This document shows, piece by piece, positions 59,235 to 64,000 of a stretch of 64,000 nt of DNA (positions are counted from its first letter, which is position 1; each line of letters opens with the position of its first letter). The notes under the pieces were generated by a model that was given only the letters and a program-made list of their open reading frames with translations, did not search any database and was not told where the DNA came from. A program made the translations under genes and the position numbers. Origin of the DNA: Pseudomonadota bacterium. GTDB taxonomy: Bacteria > Pseudomonadota > Gammaproteobacteria > Burkholderiales > Burkholderiaceae_C. Location of the stretch: assembly GCA_023387335.1 (NCBI GenBank), contig JAEWIF010000055.1, forward strand, positions 1 through 64,000. The letters run 5' to 3'.

Positions 59235-60005
59235 TCAGGTCCGGTCCGCGCGAAGCGAGATGCTTTTCACCCCGAACTTCTTCGTCGCGCCCTGCGCGTT
59301 CTCGGACAGGAAACGGTACTGGTCGTTCTCCTGCTCGGCCACGATACGCAGCCCGGCCGATTCGATCGCGTCCTTGTAGCGACCCAGTTGCCACGCCCCG
59401 CCGATGCACGCAGCCCAGAGCGTCGTGTTGCAGGTGATGTTCTCGGGCAACTGCACGTCGGTCACGATGTCGGCGATCGCCACCTTGCCGCCGGGGCGCA
59501 GCAGCCGGGCGATCTCGCGGAACACCCGCGGCTTGTCGACGGCCAGGTTGATCACGCCGTTGCTGATCACCACGTCGAAGCTGCCGTCCTCGAAGGGCGC
59601 GGCGTCGATGCAGCCCTTCACGTACGTGATGTTGCGCACGTCCTGCCGCCGGCGCAGGCCTTCGGCCTTCGCACGCTGCGAGGCGGTCATGTCCAGGCCG
59701 ATCACCGACCCGGTGGGCCCCACGAGCAGGCTGGCGATGAAGGTATCCATGCCCGAGCCGCTGCCCAGGTCGAGCACGCGCGCGCCCTCGATGTCGTCCA
59801 GCAGGTGGAAGTAGTAGCCCACGCCCGCGAACGAGTCGATCGCCTCGGCCGGAATGCGATCGAGATCCGCCGCGCGGTAGCCCAGCCGCAGCGCGAGCGC
59901 GCAGCCCATCTCGAAGTGGAATTCGCCGTGCGGGTTCTCCGCCACGTCGCGGTACATCGCCTGGACCTTGCCCTCCAGCTCGGCGCGATCGACCGGGGCA
60001 GCCAT
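59235..60005 (-). CDS. ArsM-like class I SAM-dependent methyltransferase
   Basis: 256 aa. SAM motif I VLDLGSGSGMDTFIASLLVG, GLDMTASQRAKAEGL, and post-motif VVISNGVINLAVDK. Cysteines in ITCNTTLWAACIGGA lie where arsenite methyltransferases carry their metalloid ligands, but the first ArsM cysteine is not apparent. It could methylate a metalloid or a thiol-bound small molecule. Two bases after the DsrE-like gene, so it belongs to the sigma-54 operon. The substrate is uncertain. Confidence 0.8.
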   Translation of the reverse strand: MAAPVDRAELEGKVQAMYRDVAENPHGEFHFEMGCALALRLGYRAADLDRIPAEAIDSFAGVGYYFHLLDDIEGARVLDLGSGSGMDTFIASLLVGPTGSVIGLDMTASQRAKAEGLRRRQDVRNITYVKGCIDAAPFEDGSFDVVISNGVINLAVDKPRVFREIARLLRPGGKVAIADIVTDVQLPENITCNTTLWAACIGGAWQLGRYKDAIESAGLRIVAEQENDQYRFLSENAQGATKKFGVKSISLRADRT

Positions 60006-60007
60006 GA

Positions 60008-60373
60008 TCAGAAGCTCAGGCTCGCGGCACCGCGCAGGAACCGCTCGTGGATCACGCTCGCGCCCGAGATCGTCACGCCTTCGACGAAGTCGGACTGTTC
60101 GTAGCCGCGCGACTTCACGCAGGGCGTGCAGGCGTACAGCGTGCCGCCGCGCGAGACGAAATCGCGCACGAGGTTCGCAAGCGGGTCGAGGGGCGCCACA
60201 TGCGTCATGTCCGATCCCCTCCTGCGCACGATGTCGACGCCGGCGCTCGTGAGGAACACCGCGACCTTCAGGCCGGCCGTGATCCCGCCGTTGGCGATCG
60301 TGAAGCCCACCGAGGACAGTTCGTGGTCGATGCCGTGGGTGACGACGACGACCAGTTCTTTCTGCTCAGCCAT
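60008..60373 (-). CDS. DsrE/DsrF-like sulfur-transfer family protein
   Basis: 121 aa from an ATG with AAGGAG at a standard distance. DsrE fold: ELVVVVTHGIDHELSSVGFTIANGG, VAVFLTSAGVDIVR, and C-terminal GGTLYACTPCVKSRG with CxxC cysteines as possible persulfide carriers. Members carry sulfur or act as redox switches. First gene of a two-gene operon under a sigma-54 promoter at 60412-60427. The specific reaction is unknown. Confidence 0.85.
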   Translation of the reverse strand: MAEQKELVVVVTHGIDHELSSVGFTIANGGITAGLKVAVFLTSAGVDIVRRRGSDMTHVAPLDPLANLVRDFVSRGGTLYACTPCVKSRGYEQSDFVEGVTISGASVIHERFLRGAASLSF

Positions 60374-60411
60374 GACGCATCTCCTTGGATAGAAATTGGA
60401 GCAGGCCCCCT

Positions 60412-60427
60412 TGCGAATGCCATGCCA
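60412..60427 (-). promoter_or_regulatory. Sigma-54 promoter of the dsrE-methyltransferase operon
   Basis: On the minus strand TGGCATGGCATTCGCA matches the -24/-12 consensus, with GG and GC ten bases apart as required. Predicted transcription start near 60401 gives a leader of about 28 bases that includes the AAGGAG. Its match contrasts with a plus-strand look-alike at 60539, where spacing is wrong. Confidence 0.7.
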
Positions 60428-60485
60428 GCGGATTCCGGCAGCGGCTTCCCTCGGGAGACGACCCGTCGCCTGCATGATTCGACGG

Positions 60486-60531
60486 CTGGGTATGCCCAGG
60501 ACCGCATGGGTGCCATGTCCTTTCGGACATG
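60486..60531. promoter_or_regulatory. Candidate enhancer palindromes for the NtrC-type activator
   Basis: CTGGG-N4-CCCAG at 60486-60499 and CATGTCC-N4-GGACATG at 60514-60531 lie about 60 to 120 bases upstream of the sigma-54 promoter. This is the usual place for activator-binding sites. They also lie between the divergent units, so both could be controlled. Confidence 0.55.
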
Positions 60532-60585
60532 AACCGGGTGGCATCCCGCCCTGCTAACCGGTAGACTTTTTCAAGCGAGGGCCCC

Positions 60586-61113
60586 ATGGACGTCGATCTC
60601 GAACTGCAGTTCGGCCCCGGCATGCGCGTTCAGCGCCTGGCCGAGGGGGCATTCCTGATCGCGGCGATCTTCACGCGTGACGTGCACTTCGCTTACTTCA
60701 CGTTCGCATCGACGCTCCTGCAGACGATGTCGCCGCGTTGGGCGCTCGTCGCCCAGGTGGTCGCGCGGTTCAGGCGCTTTTCCGGGCGCCACCGCATCGG
60801 CGACCTCTACTTCGACCTCGAAGGCTCGCGCGGCGCATGCGCGATCTCGCTGGCCGTGCAGGCCGTGGCGCTGGCGCTCATCGCCGGCGGCTACTCGACG
60901 GCGGGTCTGGTGCTGCTCACGCTGCCCACCGCATCGTTCCTGATCGCGCCCACGCTCGGCTTCTGCGCGGGCTGCTGGTTCTACGTGCTCGGGCGAGACT
61001 GGCTCGTGGACCGCCGCTGGGTAAGGAGAGGTTTCGATGACCACCGCGACATCACCGTCGACGACGGCTCCCCGCACGATCAACGCGAACTGCGTCCTAC
61101 GGCGCAACGTTGA
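60586..61113 (+). CDS. DUF4395-family membrane protein
   Basis: 175 aa. Two or more membrane helices around residues 85-140 and the family signature GFCAGCWFYVLGRDWL, a conserved CxxC near the end of the last helix. The N-terminal FGPGMRVQRLAEGAFL and charged RRFSGRHRIGDLYFDLEG also fit. Function of the family is unknown, though it often neighbours thioredoxin-like or sulfur genes. The last 77 bases overlap the kinase gene in another frame. Confidence 0.75.
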   Translation: MDVDLELQFGPGMRVQRLAEGAFLIAAIFTRDVHFAYFTFASTLLQTMSPRWALVAQVVARFRRFSGRHRIGDLYFDLEGSRGACAISLAVQAVALALIAGGYSTAGLVLLTLPTASFLIAPTLGFCAGCWFYVLGRDWLVDRRWVRRGFDDHRDITVDDGSPHDQRELRPTAQR

Positions 61114-62179
61114 GACGCAGCCCTACGGGCGCTGCAGCGTATGCGAGTTGCAACTGAAGGACTGCCATGCCTGGCGGTCGAACGGCATGAGCTTCGCACT
61201 CGTCGCGCTCGCTCTGTCGTTGCTGCTCGTGCCGGCCGGGTGGCCGCAGCGGATCGTGGTGATCGTCCTGCTCGGCGTGATCCTGTACCAGGGCCTGGAC
61301 AACCACAAGCGGACCGACGAGCTCATCTACGGCGCGCACCGAATCATGGCGCTGGCGCAGGAGCTGCGCGGCAAGCAGCTCGTGATCGAGGACCAGAACG
61401 CCAACCTCGCCGCGCAGGTGGAGGAGCGCACCGCCGAACTGCGCGAGAGCAACCTGCGGCTGGCCGCTGCCAACCTCGAGCTGCTCGAACTGGACAAGCT
61501 GCGGTCCGCCGTCCTGTCCAACGTCTCGCACGAACTGCGAACGCCGCTCACCGGCATCCTCGGTTCGGCGCAGAACCTGCGGGATGGCGTGGTGGGCGGT
61601 CTCACGCGGGAGCAGCAGGAGTACGTGCGCATGATCGAGAAGGACAGCGGACGCCTGATCCGCGTGGTCAACGAGCTGCTCGAGTGGGGCCGGCTGCAAT
61701 CGGGCCACTACCGCCTGCAGCGAGAGCCGGTTGCGATCCGGCCGCTGCTGGACGACGTCTTCATGCTCGTTCGGCCGGCGGCCGAGCGCAAGGGCGTGGA
61801 CTTGCAGCACGAGCCCATCGAGGCCGCGCGGATCGGGGCCGACGCCGACAAGCTCAAGCAGATCCTGATCAACCTCGTGGACAACGCCGTCAAGTTCACT
61901 CCTGCGGGCTCTCGCGTCCGTGTACGGGTACACGGCGACGCCTCCGGACTCCAGGTCGAAGTCGCCGACGAGGGGCCCGGCATTCCACCCGAAGACCTGC
62001 CGCACTTGTTCGCGCGCTTCTATCGCGGGCACAACGCGCAGGCCGCGGCCGGCACCGGACTGGGCCTGGCCATTGCCCAGAACCTCGCGCGCCTGCACGG
62101 CGGCGACATCGCCGTGCGCTCGCAACCGGGCCAAGGCAGCACGTTCACGTTGCGCCTGCCCACGACGGCGGCGGCATGA
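61037..62179 (+). CDS. Membrane histidine kinase with a cysteine-rich N-terminus
   Basis: 380 aa from the ATG at 61037, preceded by GTAAGGAG. Cysteines at 19, 33, 36 and 43 (C-x13-C-x2-C-x6-C) form a metal or redox-type cluster before a helical hairpin membrane region at about 51-86. A coiled coil (110-155) leads to HisKA with His165 in NVSHELRTPLTG, then the ATPase with ILINLVDNAVKFT and VADEGPGIP. Followed by the NtrC-type regulator, its probable partner. The cluster may sense redox state, metal or reactive sulfur; this is inference. Confidence 0.88.
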   Translation: MTTATSPSTTAPRTINANCVLRRNVETQPYGRCSVCELQLKDCHAWRSNGMSFALVALALSLLLVPAGWPQRIVVIVLLGVILYQGLDNHKRTDELIYGAHRIMALAQELRGKQLVIEDQNANLAAQVEERTAELRESNLRLAAANLELLELDKLRSAVLSNVSHELRTPLTGILGSAQNLRDGVVGGLTREQQEYVRMIEKDSGRLIRVVNELLEWGRLQSGHYRLQREPVAIRPLLDDVFMLVRPAAERKGVDLQHEPIEAARIGADADKLKQILINLVDNAVKFTPAGSRVRVRVHGDASGLQVEVADEGPGIPPEDLPHLFARFYRGHNAQAAAGTGLGLAIAQNLARLHGGDIAVRSQPGQGSTFTLRLPTTAAA

Positions 62180-63540
62180 ACCGCATCGTCGTCGCCGATG
62201 ACGATGCCGGCATCGGCCGCATCCTGGTCGATCGCCTGCGCGAATACGGTTACGACGCCGAGCACGTACGCGACGGCGTGGAGGCCCTGCACGCCGCGGA
62301 AGGCGCGGACCTCCTGCTGCTGGACCTGCAGATGCCGCGCCTGGACGGATTCGCCGTGCTGGACAGCCTGCGCTCCCAGCCGGCCGCGCCTTCGGTGGTG
62401 GTGATCACGGCCCACGGCGACATGGCGAAGGCGGTTCGCGCCATGCGTTCCGGAGCGTACGACTTCATCGCCAAGCCGTTCGACGCGTCGACGATCCAGC
62501 TGGTCGTGCAGCGTGCGCTCGAGGCGCGTCGCCTGAAGAAGCAGGTGACCAGCCTGCGCCAGGAAATCGGCCGCAAGCACCTGTGGGTGCGCGGGAACGA
62601 TCCGGCCATGGCGCGCGTCGCCGAAACGGTGGAGCGCGTCGCGCCGAGCAACGCCACCGTGCTTCTGCTCGGCGAGACCGGCACGGGCAAGGAAGTCGTC
62701 GCGCGGGCGCTGCACATGCACAGCAACCGGCGCGAGGAGCCGTTCGTGGCGGTGAATTGCGCGAATCTCAAGGGCGAGTTGCTGGAGAGCGAGCTCTTCG
62801 GGCATGAGCGCGGCGCCTTCACCGGCGCGGACCGGGCGCGCGGCGGCCGCGTGGAAGCCGCGCGGGGCGGCACGCTCTTCCTCGACGAGATCGGGGAGCT
62901 GCCGCCCGGCCTGCAGGCCAAGCTGCTTCGCCTGCTGCAGGAGAAGGAATACGAGCGCCTGGGCAGCGACCGCACGCAGCGGGCCGACGTGCGCGTGGTC
63001 GCGGCGACCCATCGCGACCTGCAGCAGGCCATCCGCGAGGGTGAGTTCCGCGAAGACCTCTACTATCGCCTGAAGGTGATCAGCCTCACGATCCCGCCGC
63101 TGCGCGAGCGGGGCGCCGACATCCTGCCCCTGGCCGAGTGGCTGCTCGGCAAGCACGCGAGCGAAGCCGGCCGGGTTCCACCCCGGCTCTCGGACGACGT
63201 GCGTGAGGCGCTGCTCGGGTACGCCTGGCCGGGCAACGTGCGAGAGCTGTCGAACGTGATGGAGCGTTGCGTGCTGCTCGCGGGCGACACGGTCTCCTCC
63301 TGCGACCTTCCGGAGGAGTTCCTTGCGAGCGAGGCCCGGCCCGAGGCCGTGCGGCATGTCGACGACCTGTTTTCGTTGCGCTATGGCGAAGCGGTGGCGG
63401 CGGCCCGGCGCCTCATCGTGATCCGGGCCCTGGAGCAAAGCGGTGGTCACCAGACGCGCGCCGCCGAACGGCTGGGAGTGACGCAGCCGTACCTTTCCCG
63501 GCTGGTCAAGCAACTCGGCATCCGCCGCGACGAAGGCTGA
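62176..63540 (+). CDS. NtrC-type sigma-54-dependent response regulator
   Basis: 454 aa. Receiver domain with Asp50 ([12 protein letters not shown]), Thr78 and Lys100. AAA+ domain with Walker A GETGTGKE near 167-173, the sigma-54 contact loop GAFTGA at 213-218 and Walker [12 protein letters not shown]-terminal Fis-type helix-turn-helix ([25 protein letters not shown]). All catalytic pieces are intact. Coupled to the kinase by a four-base overlap. Likely drives the sigma-54 promoter at 60412. Confidence 0.95.
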   Translation: MNRIVVADDDAGIGRILVDRLREYGYDAEHVRDGVEALHAAEGADLLLLDLQMPRLDGFAVLDSLRSQPAAPSVVVITAHGDMAKAVRAMRSGAYDFIAKPFDASTIQLVVQRALEARRLKKQVTSLRQEIGRKHLWVRGNDPAMARVAETVERVAPSNATVLLLGETGTGKEVVARALHMHSNRREEPFVAVNCANLKGELLESELFGHERGAFTGADRARGGRVEAARGGTLFLDEIGELPPGLQAKLLRLLQEKEYERLGSDRTQRADVRVVAATHRDLQQAIREGEFREDLYYRLKVISLTIPPLRERGADILPLAEWLLGKHASEAGRVPPRLSDDVREALLGYAWPGNVRELSNVMERCVLLAGDTVSSCDLPEEFLASEARPEAVRHVDDLFSLRYGEAVAAARRLIVIRALEQSGGHQTRAAERLGVTQPYLSRLVKQLGIRRDEG

Positions 63541-63560
63541 CCCTCGCACGACCCGGGACC

Positions 63561-63818
63561 TCAACCGCGTTCCGCGGGTGGTCGCGTCCCGACACGGGCC
63601 ATCCCGTCCACGCGGATCAGGTGCCGCAGTTCATCGGCCCTCGACGCTTCCTCGGCGATGACGTCGTCCAACGCCTTGATCGTCTTCCAGGTGGCGCCCA
63701 GGCGCTGCTCGTCCGCCCGCATCGCACTTCGGAGCCGACGCAGATCGTCCAGGTACTCGAGCATGTGAATCCACTCGTCGAGCAGTTCCGTCTTGTTCCT
63801 GCCTGTCCAGATCGTCAT
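63561..63818 (-). CDS. Small helical protein of unknown function
   Basis: 85 aa from the ATG at 63818, chosen because GGAGG lies about 6 bases upstream; an in-frame ATG at 63845 lacks such a site. Helical and charged (TELLDEWIHMLEYLDDLRRLRSAMRADEQRL), no membrane segment. Convergent with the NtrC-type gene. Family not recognised. Confidence 0.6.
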   Translation of the reverse strand: MTIWTGRNKTELLDEWIHMLEYLDDLRRLRSAMRADEQRLGATWKTIKALDDVIAEEASRADELRHLIRVDGMARVGTRPPAERG

Positions 63819-63865
63819 GGCCGCCTCCGCTGCGTGGCCCAACAAGAACGCTGGCGTTCACCGAC

Positions 63866-64000
63866 TCATCCCGCCCGGAACGGACCCCCGGACGAAGTAC
63901 CGCGCACGACCCGCCTGCCGTTGCCGTCGCGGCTCTCGATCAGGCTCAGCATGTCCCGCTCCCAGGACTGCATCGGCCGGCCGAGCTCGCCTGCCGCCAG
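63866..64000 (-). CDS. C-terminal fragment of an unknown protein (starts outside window)
   Basis: 44 codons reach the window edge without a stop on the upstream side, ending at TGA (63866-63868). Tail reads MQSWERDMLSLIESRDGNGR then Gly/Ser-rich. Nothing can be assigned from this piece. It may be co-transcribed with the helical protein at 63561. Confidence 0.45.
   Translation of the reverse strand: MAAGELGRPMQSWERDMLSLIESRDGNGRRVVRGTSSGGPFRAG

Noticed and set aside
60539..60554. A sigma-54-like sequence on the plus strand before the DUF4395 gene
   Set aside because: The GG and GC are 11 bases apart rather than 10, so it is unlikely to work.
1..64000. tRNA, rRNA, CRISPR arrays, insertion sequences, prophage genes
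   Set aside because: I looked for conserved tRNA/rRNA words, regularly spaced repeats, transposase or integrase motifs and found none.

Overview
The window is GC-rich DNA with dense, often overlapping genes. It has no rRNA, tRNA, CRISPR array or insertion sequence that I can see. Gene content suggests a betaproteobacterium of the Burkholderiales, probably Comamonadaceae (Ramlibacter/Variovorax-like): an EpsA-B-E-F-G-L exopolysaccharide set, several Bug/TctC-type solute-binding proteins, and a three-domain Ada-AlkA protein. The genus is inference.

Region 1 (1-8404): a secreted GH12 beta-glucanase cut by the window edge, LPS core genes (waaA, waaC), a phosphomannomutase/phosphoglucomutase, an alkylation-repair pair (ada-alkA fusion, ogt) and an EamA permease. 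Region 2 (8405-30640) is an exopolysaccharide locus. The plus-strand run holds a small membrane protein, flippase, polymerase/ligase, three glycosyltransferases, a GMC oxidoreductase, an NAD-epimerase, a FemAB/CelD-like acetyltransferase and a GH8 glucanase lipoprotein. The minus-strand run is epsA-epsB-epsL-epsE-epsF-epsG-wecG. Sugar-phosphate supply (algC), chain synthesis, export and trimming (GH8, GH12) can all be read here. Intergenic elements shared between the glycan promoters hint at one regulon.

Region 3 (30640-35300) holds small proteins of unknown function, including a coupled run of four proline/glutamate-rich micro-proteins, a PD-(D/E)XK-like protein, an RlpA-like protein and a sensor kinase. 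Region 4 (35383-46640) is a carboxylate/sugar-acid catabolic island: LysR regulator, RraA-like aldolase, beta-hydroxyacid dehydrogenase, two Bug proteins, a DUF1185 protein, D-2-hydroxyacid dehydrogenase, semialdehyde dehydrogenase and a YdiJ-type FAD/Fe-S dehydrogenase. Two near-identical promoter/operator elements precede its first two transcription units. Region 5 (46641-53700) has regulators, a second LysR/Bug/flavin-monooxygenase group, another Bug gene and an orphan terminator that may end a small RNA.

Region 6 (53722-64000): a hybrid histidine kinase, a MerR regulator with its efflux pump and a classic long-spacer MerR promoter, a MYG1-type protein, and a compact signalling module. The module joins a cysteine-rich membrane histidine kinase and an NtrC-type sigma-54 activator to a divergent dsrE/methyltransferase operon that carries a good sigma-54 promoter and upstream palindromes. 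This module is my best candidate for an undescribed system.
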